Of a stretch of 64,000 bases of DNA, positions 1 to 8,495 are shown piece after piece; position 1 is the first letter of the stretch; every line of letters begins with the position of its first letter. The stretch is from NCBI RefSeq assembly GCF_021532315.1, contig NZ_JAKGAO010000007.1:296285-360284 (forward strand), read 5' to 3'. A program made the position numbers and the translations under genes. The notes beneath the pieces are model-generated. The model saw only the letters and a program-made list of their open reading frames with translations, did no database searches and was not told the DNA's origin. This DNA comes from Paenibacillus tarimensis (GTDB lineage Bacteria > Bacillota > Bacilli > Paenibacillales > Paenibacillaceae).

Positions 1-2
1 AC

Positions 3-830
3 GGCTTGGCCAACTTCAAGCCAGGCAGCTACGATGGCCGCAACATTTACTTCGGCGTTCGTGAGTTCGGTATGGCGGCAGCTATGAACGGCATGATGCT
101 CCATGGCGGCTTGAAAGTATTCGGCGGTACGTTCTTCGTATTCACTGATTACCTGCGTCCGGCTGTTCGTCTGGCTGCACTGATGAAGCTTCCGGTTGTG
201 TATGTGCTGACGCATGACAGTATCGCTGTCGGCGAAGACGGCCCGACACACGAGCCGATTGAGCAGCTGGCATCGATCCGCATCATTCCTGGTCTGACGG
301 TTATTCGTCCGGCTGACGGCAACGAAACATCTGCTGCATGGCGTTATGCGGTAGCGAACAAGGAAAATCCGGTAGCGCTTGTTCTGACTCGTCAGAACCT
401 GCCGATCCTCTCCGGTACAGTCGACAATGCTGTTGCCGGCATCGAGCGCGGCGCTTACGTTGTATCCGATGCGAAGAACGGCAAGCCTCAGGCACAGCTG
501 CTCGCAACAGGTTCCGAGGTTCAGCTGGCTGTTGCAGCTCAGAAGGCGCTGGCTGAAGAAGGCATCGAAGTGCGCGTAGTCAGTATGCCGAGCTGGGATC
601 TGTTCGAGAAGCAGGATAAGGCGTACAAGGATTCGGTTATCCTTCCGGATGTACCGGCACGTCTGGCAATCGAGATGGCTCATCCGTTCGGCTGGCATCG
701 TTATGTTGGCGACAAGGGCGATGTGCTCGCGATCGACAGATTCGGCGCTTCCGCTCCTGGCGACCGTGTCATCAAGGAATATGGCTTCACGGTTGAGAAC
801 GTTGTTAGCAAAGTGAAAGCTTTGCTGTAA
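3..830 (+). CDS. tkt: Transketolase, C-terminal part (cut by window start)
   Basis: The reading frame is open from the left edge, so only the last 275 or so residues are present. Transketolase is the thiamine-diphosphate enzyme of the non-oxidative pentose phosphate pathway, moving two-carbon ketol units between sugar phosphates in the cytosol. The visible part holds the pyrimidine-binding domain (FGVREFGMAAAMNGM, then the HDSIAVGEDGPTHEP segment near residues 70-85, typical of transketolase) followed by the C-terminal domain, with LLATGSEVQLA and the FGWHRYVG stretch near the end. Nothing looks broken. A strong hairpin follows about 65 bases after the stop. The identity as transketolase is clear; the exact paralogue cannot be judged without the N-terminus. 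Confidence 0.95.
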   Translation, partial: GLANFKPGSYDGRNIYFGVREFGMAAAMNGMMLHGGLKVFGGTFFVFTDYLRPAVRLAALMKLPVVYVLTHDSIAVGEDGPTHEPIEQLASIRIIPGLTVIRPADGNETSAAWRYAVANKENPVALVLTRQNLPILSGTVDNAVAGIERGAYVVSDAKNGKPQAQLLATGSEVQLAVAAQKALAEEGIEVRVVSMPSWDLFEKQDKAYKDSVILPDVPARLAIEMAHPFGWHRYVGDKGDVLAIDRFGASAPGDRVIKEYGFTVENVVSKVKALL

Positions 831-894
831 TACGTCTTCACCTTTTGCAATAGGCGGCGGCTTTGTCCGAAGGCGGCACGCTGCCGCAGGAACG

Positions 895-925
895 AAAGGA
901 CCGCGGATGATCCCGCGGTCCTTTT
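895..925 (+). terminator. Rho-independent terminator after tkt
   Basis: A 12-bp GC-rich stem (AAAGGACCGCGG pairing with CCGCGGTCCTTT) with a 5-6 base loop is followed by a short T tract. It sits between tkt and ppnP, so ppnP probably has its own promoter or depends on read-through. Confidence 0.8.
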
Positions 926-956
926 CCACTATAAGGAGAAGGGGGCATACACGATC

Positions 957-1274
957 ATGACTCAATTCGAACACGTAACTGTCGTTAAGCAGGCGAACGT
1001 CTACTTTGACGGCAAAGTGACCAGCCGTACCGTTCTGTTCCCGGACGGCACGAAGAAGACCCTCGGTATCATGATGCCAGGCGAATACGAGTTTGGCACT
1101 GATGCCAAGGAAATTATGGAGATCATGGCAGGGGAGCTTAAGGTGCTGCTGCCGGATGCCAGCGAATGGCTTCATATTAACGGTGAAGGCGAATTCATCG
1201 TTCCCGGCAATTCTAAGTTCAAGCTGCAGGTGGTATCGGTAACCGATTACTGCTGTTCCTACCTGGCAGAATAA
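957..1274 (+). CDS. ppnP: Pyrimidine/purine nucleoside phosphorylase PpnP (DUF1255)
   Basis: A 105-residue protein of the YaiE/PpnP family, a small cupin-fold phosphorylase that cleaves a broad range of nucleosides to free base and ribose 1-phosphate in the cytosol. The family hallmarks are the N-terminal [13 protein letters not shown] stretch, a [16 protein letters not shown] segment and the ending with V..Y.C.Y. Length matches the family (about 95-105 residues). The ATG at 957 follows a purine-rich AAGGAGAAGGGGG stretch, though the spacing is rather long. It stands alone between two hairpins. Assignment by overall similarity is confident; activity is inferred from characterised relatives. 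Confidence 0.9.
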   Translation: MTQFEHVTVVKQANVYFDGKVTSRTVLFPDGTKKTLGIMMPGEYEFGTDAKEIMEIMAGELKVLLPDASEWLHINGEGEFIVPGNSKFKLQVVSVTDYCCSYLAE

Positions 1275-1331
1275 GCCGATGGGCAGAGGAGGGCTGATCA
1301 GTCTTTCCTTCAAGATAAGCCCCAGCAGACT

Positions 1332-1375
1332 AAGGACCGTCCAAAGCTCCCAAGCAGGAGTGATGGACGGTCCTT
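1332..1375. terminator. Convergent terminator between ppnP and the dehydrogenase-PilZ gene
   Basis: A 12-bp inverted repeat (AAGGACCGTCCA ... TGGACGGTCCTT) lies between two convergent genes and could stop transcription from either side. The flanking T tracts are weak. Confidence 0.6.
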
Positions 1376-1425
1376 CGTCATTTGCAGGGTATTAGTTAAT
1401 GAATCTGCTGTAAGAACAGCGGTAA

Positions 1426-2697
1426 TTACTGTTTTTCGGCAAGCTTACGGTCGATGTACTGCTCCAGCTGCTGCCGCTGGTAGAGCGGAATACCGGACAG
1501 CATACAGCCGTAGAAGAACAGGTCATCATGCCGTTCTATCCGGATAATCCGCGCCGTAATAGGCGGCAGGTTGGCATCGTTCTGGAAGTGAATTACGACG
1601 AACATATCCATCTCAAGCGGGTAGGTTGTGGCAATCTGCAGACCGCCTTCAGACAGATCGCGCAGCGATCCCACAATGGATTGTCCGGAGAATGCGCCCT
1701 CCTGTTCCCATTGATAGCAAGACATCATGAGGGGAATGTCCAGAGACAGCCGGGCTTTGCGGCGCCGGTCTTCGCCTTGCATAGAATGGGAATCCTGGGA
1801 ACCGTGCTCCTCCCCGCCAATTCGTCTGCCGATCCATTCTTCGTAACAGTAGGCAAGGGCGGCTAAGTCCAGCTCGCCGTGGCCTGCGGAATGACCGAGC
1901 TGGAAGAGGCTCTTGGACGCTTCCAGCATCGGCGTGGATACACCAAGGGTATCAGTCAGTACCGAGGACAGCTTGAGATCCTTAAGCATAAGGGCAAGCG
2001 AGAATTGTACGGAGAAGTCATGCTCCAGAATCTTGCGTCCCTTCAAATCTGCCTGCTTGCTGGCGGCGCCGCCGGACTGAACCAGACGAAGGAAGGATTC
2101 ACCGTTGATGCCGCCTTTGGCGGCGATGGCCATTCCTTCAATTAATCCGGCTGCATTAATGCCGACGATGGTGTTATGGGCAAGCTTGGCGGTAGCGCCG
2201 CTTCCCGAAGGTCCCATATAAATGACTTCGCGTCCCATGCTGAGGAAGGCGGGTTCTACCTTTCTGACGATTTCCTTATCGCCGCCCACCATGAAGACGA
2301 GAGTACCGTCAATCGCTGCAGGCTTGCTTCCCGTGACAGGCGCATCAAGGAAATCGGCGTGCTTCTCCGAGATATCGGCAGCGAGCCTGCGGGCCAGGGC
2401 CGGCGAGATCGTGCTGCTGTCAATGACAATGCTGTCCGGCTGCAATCCGTTCAGAATGCCTTCGCTTCCATAGTAAACCTCATCGATGGCCTGATCGTTG
2501 CTGATCATGGTAAAGATCAAATCGCATGTTCTGGCAATCTCCAGCGGAGACTGGGCTGCGTTAGCCCCGCTGGCAAGCAGCTCGTCCGACTTGCCGGGGG
2601 TACGGTTGTAGACGGTGACCTCATACCCCTTTCGAAGCAGATTTTCCGCCATTGGGGCACCCATCGTTCCAAGTCCAATAAATCCGACAGTTTGCAT
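1426..2697 (-). CDS. 3-hydroxyisobutyrate-dehydrogenase-family oxidoreductase fused to a C-terminal PilZ domain
   Basis: A 423-residue protein in two parts. Residues 1-290 are a complete beta-hydroxyacid dehydrogenase of the 3-hydroxyisobutyrate/tartronate-semialdehyde type: Rossmann motif GLGTMG at 8-13, substrate loop DAPVTGSKPAA at 118-128 and the catalytic lysine in KLAHN (Lys171, Asn175). Such enzymes oxidise small beta-hydroxyacids with NAD(P). After a short polar linker, residues 309-423 read as a PilZ domain: the c-di-GMP signature RxxxR is R312-R316 and DxSxxG is D347-S349-G352, both intact. A normal family member stops near residue 290, so this is a genuine extension in one open frame. 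The gene stands alone, convergent with ppnP and divergent from pgi. I infer an enzyme that binds c-di-GMP; substrate unknown. Confidence 0.85.
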   Translation of the reverse strand: MQTVGFIGLGTMGAPMAENLLRKGYEVTVYNRTPGKSDELLASGANAAQSPLEIARTCDLIFTMISNDQAIDEVYYGSEGILNGLQPDSIVIDSSTISPALARRLAADISEKHADFLDAPVTGSKPAAIDGTLVFMVGGDKEIVRKVEPAFLSMGREVIYMGPSGSGATAKLAHNTIVGINAAGLIEGMAIAAKGGINGESFLRLVQSGGAASKQADLKGRKILEHDFSVQFSLALMLKDLKLSSVLTDTLGVSTPMLEASKSLFQLGHSAGHGELDLAALAYCYEEWIGRRIGGEEHGSQDSHSMQGEDRRRKARLSLDIPLMMSCYQWEQEGAFSGQSIVGSLRDLSEGGLQIATTYPLEMDMFVVIHFQNDANLPPITARIIRIERHDDLFFYGCMLSGIPLYQRQQLEQYIDRKLAEKQ

Positions 2698-2977
2698 GAT
2701 TAACCGTCACCTTGCCTCTCCTAATATATATCTTCATAGTAACTACATCGGAGCGGCAAGTCCAGCGTTAGGGAGGGTGTCGGCTTGCATAATGAAACGT
2801 GATAGCAGGACTCAAAATTCTTTATAGGAAGGTGTGGCCTGCTGCCTTGTGTTTGACGGGCAAATCCAGTATTCTAAGGCTAGGCCGCAACTGACGGGAC
2901 GTATTTCGTCCCGGTGGGTATGAAAGCTTTAGGACAAGCTATCTGTTATACATTATTCGGTAGGAGGAAGAGAAAAT

Positions 2978-4327
2978 ATGGCTAAAACCGTTTCATTTGA
3001 TTACAGCAAAGCACTGACCTTCGTGGGCCAGCATGAAGTGGACTATTTGAAGGACGCAGTGAAGCTTGCACATGAGCAGCTTCACAATGGTACGGGTGCC
3101 GGGTCGGATTACTTGGGTTGGATCGACCTGCCGACTAATTATGACAAGGAAGAATTCGCGCGGATCCAGAAGGCAGCAGAGAAGATTAAGTCTGACTCTG
3201 AGGTTCTGGTTGTGATCGGCATCGGCGGATCTTACCTTGGCGCCAGAGCAGCAATCGAAATGCTGTCCCATTCATTTTATAACCTGCTGCCGCAGGGCGA
3301 GCGCAAGACGCCTCAAATCCTGTTCGCAGGCAACAACATCAGTTCTACATACGTAACGCATCTGCTGCAGCTGCTGGAAGGACGCGATTGGTCAATCAAC
3401 GTTATCTCCAAATCCGGTACGACGACCGAACCGGCGATTGCTTTCCGTGTTTTCCGTGAGCAGCTCGAGAAGAAATATGGCAAGGAAGAAGCACGCAAGC
3501 GTATTTACGCTACAACCGACCGCGAGAAGGGCGCACTGAAGAAGCTGGCGACTGAAGAAGGCTATGAGTCGTTCGTTATTCCGGATGACGTAGGCGGCCG
3601 CTACTCCGTTCTGACGGCAGTTGGCCTGCTTCCGATCGCGGCAGCCGGCATTGATATCGAAGTCATGATGAAGGGTGCGGCTGACGCATCTAAGGAATAC
3701 GCGAACCCGAACCTGAGCGAGAACGAGAGCTACCAGTACGCGGCTGTCCGCAACGCGCTCTACCGGAAGGGCAAGGCTATTGAGATCCTTGTGAACTACG
3801 AGCCATCCCTGCATTTTGTATCGGAGTGGTGGAAGCAGCTGTTTGGCGAGAGCGAAGGCAAGGATTATAAGGGCATTTATCCGGCTTCCGTTGATTTCTC
3901 CACTGACCTGCATTCGATGGGTCAATTCATTCAGGAGGGCACACGCAACCTGTTTGAAACGGTTATCCAGGTGAACGAGGTTAGCGAGCATATCGAGATT
4001 GGGCATGATCCGGCTGATCTGGACGGGCTGAACTTCCTCCAAGGCAAGACGATGGATTTCGTTAACAAGAAGGCTTTCCAGGGTACGCTGCTGGCCCACA
4101 CGGACGGCAACGTGCCGAACCTGGTCGTTAACCTGAAGGATATGAGTCCATACACCTTCGGGTACATGGTTTATTTCTTCGAGAAAGCATGCGGCATCAG
4201 CGGTTACCTGCTTGGCGTGAATCCGTTCGACCAGCCGGGCGTAGAAGCTTACAAGAAGAACATGTTCGCGCTGCTCGGCAAGCCGGGCTTCGAGAAAGAG
4301 AAGGCAGAGCTGGAAGCACGCCTGTAA
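2978..4327 (+). CDS. pgi: Glucose-6-phosphate isomerase
   Basis: A 449-residue cytosolic enzyme interconverting glucose 6-phosphate and fructose 6-phosphate at the head of glycolysis. The length is that of the compact Bacillus-type enzyme. Visible signatures are [13 protein letters not shown] near residues 77-89, [10 protein letters not shown] near 144-153, and the QGTRNLFET and [12 protein letters not shown] segments in the C-terminal third that carry active-site residues. The ATG at 2978 follows a good GGTAGGAGGAAGAG ribosome binding site. A small 7-bp hairpin (2895-2913) lies in the leader, function unknown. The next gene begins 7 bases after the stop, so the two are probably co-transcribed. 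Confidence 0.97.
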   Translation: MAKTVSFDYSKALTFVGQHEVDYLKDAVKLAHEQLHNGTGAGSDYLGWIDLPTNYDKEEFARIQKAAEKIKSDSEVLVVIGIGGSYLGARAAIEMLSHSFYNLLPQGERKTPQILFAGNNISSTYVTHLLQLLEGRDWSINVISKSGTTTEPAIAFRVFREQLEKKYGKEEARKRIYATTDREKGALKKLATEEGYESFVIPDDVGGRYSVLTAVGLLPIAAAGIDIEVMMKGAADASKEYANPNLSENESYQYAAVRNALYRKGKAIEILVNYEPSLHFVSEWWKQLFGESEGKDYKGIYPASVDFSTDLHSMGQFIQEGTRNLFETVIQVNEVSEHIEIGHDPADLDGLNFLQGKTMDFVNKKAFQGTLLAHTDGNVPNLVVNLKDMSPYTFGYMVYFFEKACGISGYLLGVNPFDQPGVEAYKKNMFALLGKPGFEKEKAELEARL

Positions 4328-4351
4328 GAGGCGATGCTGCCGGGTGGCCGG

Positions 4352-4984
4352 ATGCTAGAGCGTTATAAGACGCTGCGGCAGGAAGCCAGCAAGGAAATCG
4401 TGATCAAGAAGTCACGGTTCATCGGACACGCCAAGCCTGTCGCCAGCGAAGAGGAAGCAATTGCATATATTGAAGAGATCAAGAAGAAGCACTGGAATGC
4501 AACACATAATTGTTCGGCCTATATGGTTGGTGAGAGGGATGAAATTCAGAAGCAATCGGATGACGGGGAGCCGAGCGGCACGGCCGGCAAACCGATTCTG
4601 GAGGTCATGCGCAACCAGGGTCTGAAGGATGTTGTGATTGTCGTTACCCGATATTTCGGCGGTATTATGCTCGGAGCTGGCGGTCTGATCCGGGCTTATA
4701 CCGACGGCGCGGTAGCCGGCATCGAAGCTGCCGAAGCGATTATCAAGGTGCTGCACCGGGAAGTGTTCATCGAAGTCGATTACACCTGGTACGGTAAAAT
4801 CGAGAACGAGCTGCACGGCAGGCAAATCCGGGTGGGAGGGACCGATTTCACCGATAAGGTGACGGTTACCTGTCTGCCGGAGGAGCCGGAGGCGGAGAGA
4901 TTCGTAAGCTGGATCACCGACCTGACACAGGGACAGGCGATAATCCGCCTGGGGGAAAGCCGTTATTTTATAGAAGGCGAGTAA
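4352..4984 (+). CDS. YigZ/IMPACT-family protein
   Basis: A 210-residue member of the YigZ (YvyE, IMPACT) family. The N-terminal domain carries the family pattern EIVIKKSRFIGHAKPV, then SDDGEPSGTAGKPILEV and VVTRYFGGIMLGAGGLIRAY; the C-terminal part is the ferredoxin-like DUF1949 domain. The eukaryotic relative acts in translation control; the bacterial role is not settled. I prefer the ATG at 4352 because relatives begin shortly before the EIVIKKSRF segment; an in-frame ATG at 4334, 7 bases after pgi, would add six residues. It is likely co-transcribed with pgi. Confidence 0.88.
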   Translation: MLERYKTLRQEASKEIVIKKSRFIGHAKPVASEEEAIAYIEEIKKKHWNATHNCSAYMVGERDEIQKQSDDGEPSGTAGKPILEVMRNQGLKDVVIVVTRYFGGIMLGAGGLIRAYTDGAVAGIEAAEAIIKVLHREVFIEVDYTWYGKIENELHGRQIRVGGTDFTDKVTVTCLPEEPEAERFVSWITDLTQGQAIIRLGESRYFIEGE

Positions 4985-5119
4985 GCCGTATGAAGTCATC
5001 TTTTCCAGTGTACATGCATAGGGTCTAACAGGGAGGCGCGCCTCCCTTCTGCCGGAAGCCCGGGTGGCGGTCATATCGCCAAGGTGCAAGGCGGACTTAT
5101 CATGACGGGGGGAAATCCG

Positions 5120-5491
5120 ATGGCAGTGAGACGTTTTTCCGCTTTGACAGGGCTTGTGTTTCTGCTGCTTGGTATGACCGGCTTCATTAGCCCTGTGCTG
5201 CTTGGCTTGCTGCAGCTTGATATGGCACATCGTATTATTTATCTTGTGGTCGGCTTGCTGGGTCTGCTGGCAGCTGCTCACGAAGGGTATGGCCTCCGGT
5301 TTTCTCAGGTGGTTGGGGTGTTCTATCTGGCGCTTGCTGCGCTGGGGGTTCTGACCGGCAGTCTGTTCGGTATGCTGCAAGGCGGCTTGCCAGATCATGT
5401 GCTGCACTTCCTGACCGGCGCGATCGCCCTGTATTTTGGATTTGTGGTTGCTGCAGAAGCAGAGCCGGCCCGAAGAGGACGGGTCCAATAG
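5120..5491 (+). CDS. Small four-helix membrane protein, DUF4383-like
   Basis: A 123-residue hydrophobic protein with about four transmembrane segments, including LTGLVFLLLGMTGFI, IIYLVVGLLGLLAA, YLALAALGVLTGSLFG and FLTGAIALYFGFVV. The arrangement of short helices with an HRIIYLVVGLLGL and a DHVLHFLTGAIAL segment resembles the DUF4383 family, whose function is unknown. The ATG at 5120 is chosen because GGGGGGA lies 7 bases upstream; in-frame GTG 5084 and ATG 5102 would add residues that do not look like part of the fold. It lies about 135 bases after the YigZ gene and is followed by a good terminator. Confidence 0.65.
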   Translation: MAVRRFSALTGLVFLLLGMTGFISPVLLGLLQLDMAHRIIYLVVGLLGLLAAAHEGYGLRFSQVVGVFYLALAALGVLTGSLFGMLQGGLPDHVLHFLTGAIALYFGFVVAAEAEPARRGRVQ

Positions 5492-5528
5492 GGCAAGGCA
5501 GGAGCCTGCGGGCTAAAACCTCATAACG

Positions 5529-5565
5529 AAAAGGACTGTTACGGGACACCCGGGCAGTCCTTTTT
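5529..5565 (+). terminator. Rho-independent terminator
   Basis: AAAAGGACTG pairs with CAGTCCTTTT around a 16-base loop and runs into five Ts. It closes the pgi-side transcription unit before the sulfate operon. Confidence 0.8.
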
Positions 5566-5693
5566 AGTTGCTGTATACGAACAAATACGGGGCGCAATAA
5601 GCACAAATCCTGAAGACTTCCAACCGAATATGCACCCTTTGCTTGTCTCATTACTATACTTTAAGTATCTCATCAATAAATCTTATTTAAGGA

Positions 5694-5753
5694 TTGACGA
5701 TTCAGGCACCATTCTGCTAAAGTAAATAATACCTAGTAAAATAATAGGAATTA
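5694..5753 (+). promoter_or_regulatory. Promoter of the sulfate operon with a CymR-like inverted repeat
   Basis: A -35 TTGACG (5694-5699) and -10 TAAAGT (5718-5723) are 18 bases apart. Immediately downstream, across the expected start of transcription, lies an imperfect inverted repeat: TAATACCTA (5727-5735), 9 bases, TAGGAATTA (5745-5753). The right half contains ATAGGAATT, which resembles the ATnGGAATT end of the Bacillus CymR operator as I remember it. A repressor bound here would block initiation, fitting sulfur-source control of sulfate uptake. The promoter is read from sequence; CymR as the regulator is inference. Confidence 0.6.
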
Positions 5754-5817
5754 AAAGACGATTATTAAAATGAGCAGGTTGATCGGATATACCGAAGGTC
5801 TGGGAGGTAAGAATTTC

Positions 5818-6633
5818 GTGAACTACATGCTGCGCAGCCGATGGTGGAGCTTCGGCTTTAGAAGCGCCATAATGCTCTATTTTATTATCCTGATCGTGCT
5901 GCCAATACTTGGCGTCTACACACAATCGTTCTCACTGGGGTGGGCGCCGTTCTGGGAAAGCGTGAGCGATCCATTGGCGTGGAAAGCCGTACTCCTGACG
6001 ATCCGTCTGGCACTCATTGCAACGGTCATCAATGTACTGATCGGAACCATGATCGGCTGGGTGCTTATCCGGTACAGGTTCTTCGGTAGACGTATTCTCA
6101 ACAGTCTGGTCGACCTGCCCTTCGCACTGCCAACGGCTGTAGGCGGACTGATGATACTGCTGCTGCTTGGTCCCGGCAGCTTCGTTGGTGATGCGGCGCA
6201 GCGGCTAGGCTTCGAAATCGTATTCCATGAACCGGCGATCGTGATAGCGATGCTGTTCGTCACCTTCCCGTTTGTCATCCGGGCGGTGCAGCCGCTGCTG
6301 GAAGAGATGGATAAGGCTGAGGAAGAAGCAGCCTATACGCTGGGCGCATCCAAGGCAAAGACGTTCCTGCGGGTTATATTTCCGACTATGCTGCCCGGAA
6401 TATTAAGCGGGGCTATGCTTGCGTTCTCGCGCGGGCTTGCGGAGTTCGGAGCAGTAGTCCTTGTCGCGGGCAACATCCCCGGCAAGACCTTGATTGCTTC
6501 GGTCTATATCTTTGGCGAAGTGGAGAGTGACAATCCGCAGGGTGCTGCGGCAGTCTCGATTATTTTGCTGACACTGTCCTTCCTTATTCTTTGGCTCCTC
6601 AACGTGATTCAATCGAGGAGGTCAGGCGTATGA
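5818..6633 (+). CDS. cysT: Sulfate ABC transporter permease CysT
   Basis: A 271-residue inner-membrane permease of the sulfate/thiosulfate importer. About six transmembrane helices are visible, with the CysT/CysW-type stretch DLPFALPTAVGGLMILLLLG and the coupling loop EEEAAYTLGASKAKTF near residues 185-200 that contacts the ATPase. The start is set at GTG 5818 because GGGAGGTAA lies 7 bases before it; an upstream in-frame ATG at 5770 has no such site. It is the first gene of cysT-cysW-cysA-sbp and overlaps cysW by four bases (ATGA), indicating translational coupling. Confidence 0.93.
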   Translation: MNYMLRSRWWSFGFRSAIMLYFIILIVLPILGVYTQSFSLGWAPFWESVSDPLAWKAVLLTIRLALIATVINVLIGTMIGWVLIRYRFFGRRILNSLVDLPFALPTAVGGLMILLLLGPGSFVGDAAQRLGFEIVFHEPAIVIAMLFVTFPFVIRAVQPLLEEMDKAEEEAAYTLGASKAKTFLRVIFPTMLPGILSGAMLAFSRGLAEFGAVVLVAGNIPGKTLIASVYIFGEVESDNPQGAAAVSIILLTLSFLILWLLNVIQSRRSGV

Positions 6634-7427
6634 AGAAGCTATGGATAACACTAACCTATGCCGTATTTCTGGTCCTGCTGATCGCGCCGTTAGTTCGGAT
6701 TTTCTCCGGGTCGTGGGCGGAAGGCTGGGACGGCTTTATCGAAGCCCTAACCCGTCCTCAATCGCTGCATGCGCTGTGGATGACGTTCTTGATCGTTATT
6801 ATTGTGACGGCTCTTAATACTTTATTCGGCGTGATGCTTGCTATCTATCTTGTGCGGGCAGATTGGCTTGGCCGCAGAATGAAGCAGCTGCTTAACAGCA
6901 TTGTGGATCTGCCCTTCGCGGTTTCGCCGGTAATCGGGGGCCTGATGATTGTGCTGCTGCTTGGCCCGAATACGATAATCGGCACTTTCTTTGAGGATAT
7001 CGGTTTTAAAGTAGTGTATGCAATGCCGGGGATGATAATCGCGACCCTGTTCGTCACGTTTCCGATGATGGTCCGGGAAGTCATGCCAGTCCTGCAGGAA
7101 ATCGGTTCACAGCAGGAGGAAGCGGCGTCGACGCTTGGCGCCTATTCCTGGTATACCTTCTGGCATGTCACATGGCCGTCGATCCGCTGGGGCGTGATTT
7201 ATGGCGTGGTGCTTACAGTTGCAAGGTCAATGGGTGAATTTGGTGCTGTGCTTGTCGTTTCCGGGAATATTATTAACAAAACTCAAACGGCAACGACGCT
7301 CGTATATCAGGATGTCGAAAATTTCAATATTGTCGCCGCCAACAGCGTTGCGCTCGTATTGGCCGCTATATCAATCGGTTTGCTGCTCCTGATGGAGTGG
7401 GCAAAGAAGCGAAAGGAAGTGCACTAA
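6630..7427 (+). CDS. cysW: Sulfate ABC transporter permease CysW
   Basis: A 265-residue permease that pairs with CysT to form the membrane channel of the sulfate importer. It shows the same layout: DLPFAVSPVIGGLMIVLLLG in the central membrane part and the EEAASTLGAYSWYTFW coupling loop around residues 165-180; the VSPVIGG wording is typical of CysW as against CysT. The ATG at 6630 overlaps the cysT stop as ATGA and is preceded by GAGGAGGTCAG. A further in-frame start upstream at 6591 would lie inside cysT and is not needed. cysA follows after 3 bases. Confidence 0.93.
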   Translation: MKKLWITLTYAVFLVLLIAPLVRIFSGSWAEGWDGFIEALTRPQSLHALWMTFLIVIIVTALNTLFGVMLAIYLVRADWLGRRMKQLLNSIVDLPFAVSPVIGGLMIVLLLGPNTIIGTFFEDIGFKVVYAMPGMIIATLFVTFPMMVREVMPVLQEIGSQQEEAASTLGAYSWYTFWHVTWPSIRWGVIYGVVLTVARSMGEFGAVLVVSGNIINKTQTATTLVYQDVENFNIVAANSVALVLAAISIGLLLLMEWAKKRKEVH

Positions 7428-7430
7428 GCC

Positions 7431-8495
7431 ATGCATATTGAAGTCAGCGGGTTAAACAAATCTTTTGGTGATTTTCATGCGGTGCGGGATGTGAGCTTCT
7501 CGATTGAGAAAGGCCATCTGATCGGCCTGCTCGGCCCAAGCGGTGGCGGCAAGACGTCGATTCTGCGTATGCTCGCCGGGCTTGAGACGCCTTCCTCCGG
7601 TGATATTGTGTTTCATGGCAAACGGGTGAATGATCTGCCGCCGCAGGAGCGGGGAATTGGCTTTGTGTTTCAGAACTACGCACTGTTTAAGCATATGACC
7701 GTCTACGATAATGTCGCTTTCGGCCTGAAGATCAAGAAGTTCTCGAAGAGCCAGATTCGCGACCGGGTTATGGAGCTCGTGGAGCTGACAGGCTTGAAGG
7801 GGTTTGAGCACCGCTATCCGCATCAGCTGTCCGGGGGACAGCGCCAGCGTGTGGCGTTTGCCCGTGCGCTTGCGCCTGAGCCGCAGCTGCTGCTGCTTGA
7901 TGAGCCTTTCGCGGCTATCGATGCCAAGATCAGGCAGGAGCTCCGAACGTGGCTGAAGGAAATGATTGAGCGTGTAGGCATTACCTCGATCTTCGTTACC
8001 CATGACCAGGATGAGGCGATTGAGGTAGCGGATGAGATCATGATCATTAATAAAGGCCGTCTGGAACAAAAGGGCTCGCCTTGGGATATCTATAAAAGTC
8101 CGCAAACGCAGTTTGTGGCAAGCTTCATAGGCGAATCGACGATTGTGGAAGATGTGTCCAAGCTGAAGGGATTTGAGGAGGCGGCCGGCTGGCCGGGGGC
8201 ACAGGCTCTAATCCGCCCCGAGTTTATAGAAGTCGGCAAACCTGGGGAATTCCGCTTGCAGTCTGCAACTGAGCAGGGAAAGGTCAAGCATCTTCATTTC
8301 CGCGGCAGCGAGTGGATGGTAGAGGTGGAGGTCGGCTCCATTACGCTGATTACCTACCGTTCCCTGGAGAAGGAAGTTCTGCATCCGGGCGACGAAGTGC
8401 GTGTGCTGGTGCACCGCGCCTATATGTTCAATCAAAGCGACAGCTGGATGATGGAGAACAGGCTGAAGGAAGACCCGATGCCCATTCATATCTAA
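7431..8495 (+). CDS. cysA: Sulfate ABC transporter ATP-binding protein CysA
   Basis: A 354-residue ATPase that powers sulfate uptake. Walker A is GPSGGGKTS near residues 35-43, the Q-loop is FVFQNYALF, the signature is LSGGQRQRVAFARAL near 133-147, Walker B is LLLLDEPFAAID and the switch histidine lies in VTHDQDEA. Beyond residue 235 is the C-terminal beta domain with the TOBE-like GEVRVLVHRAY-type ending usual for CysA. Note that Walker A has a third glycine (GGGKT) in place of the common SGSGKT. The gene begins 3 bases after cysW and ends immediately before sbp. Confidence 0.93.
   Translation: MHIEVSGLNKSFGDFHAVRDVSFSIEKGHLIGLLGPSGGGKTSILRMLAGLETPSSGDIVFHGKRVNDLPPQERGIGFVFQNYALFKHMTVYDNVAFGLKIKKFSKSQIRDRVMELVELTGLKGFEHRYPHQLSGGQRQRVAFARALAPEPQLLLLDEPFAAIDAKIRQELRTWLKEMIERVGITSIFVTHDQDEAIEVADEIMIINKGRLEQKGSPWDIYKSPQTQFVASFIGESTIVEDVSKLKGFEEAAGWPGAQALIRPEFIEVGKPGEFRLQSATEQGKVKHLHFRGSEWMVEVEVGSITLITYRSLEKEVLHPGDEVRVLVHRAYMFNQSDSWMMENRLKEDPMPIHI

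Noticed and set aside
2895-2913. 7-bp hairpin in the pgi leader as a possible riboswitch or attenuator
   Set aside because: Too small, no T tract and no conserved riboswitch elements nearby.
4412-5488. Open frame of 358 codons on the minus strand across the YigZ and DUF4383-like genes
   Set aside because: It runs antisense to two better-supported genes, has low-complexity His/Gln/Arg-rich translation and no family resemblance; a frame shadow.
5566-5817. S-box (SAM) riboswitch before the sulfate operon
   Set aside because: The conserved S-box opening and core helices are not present; only a promoter and an inverted repeat are seen.
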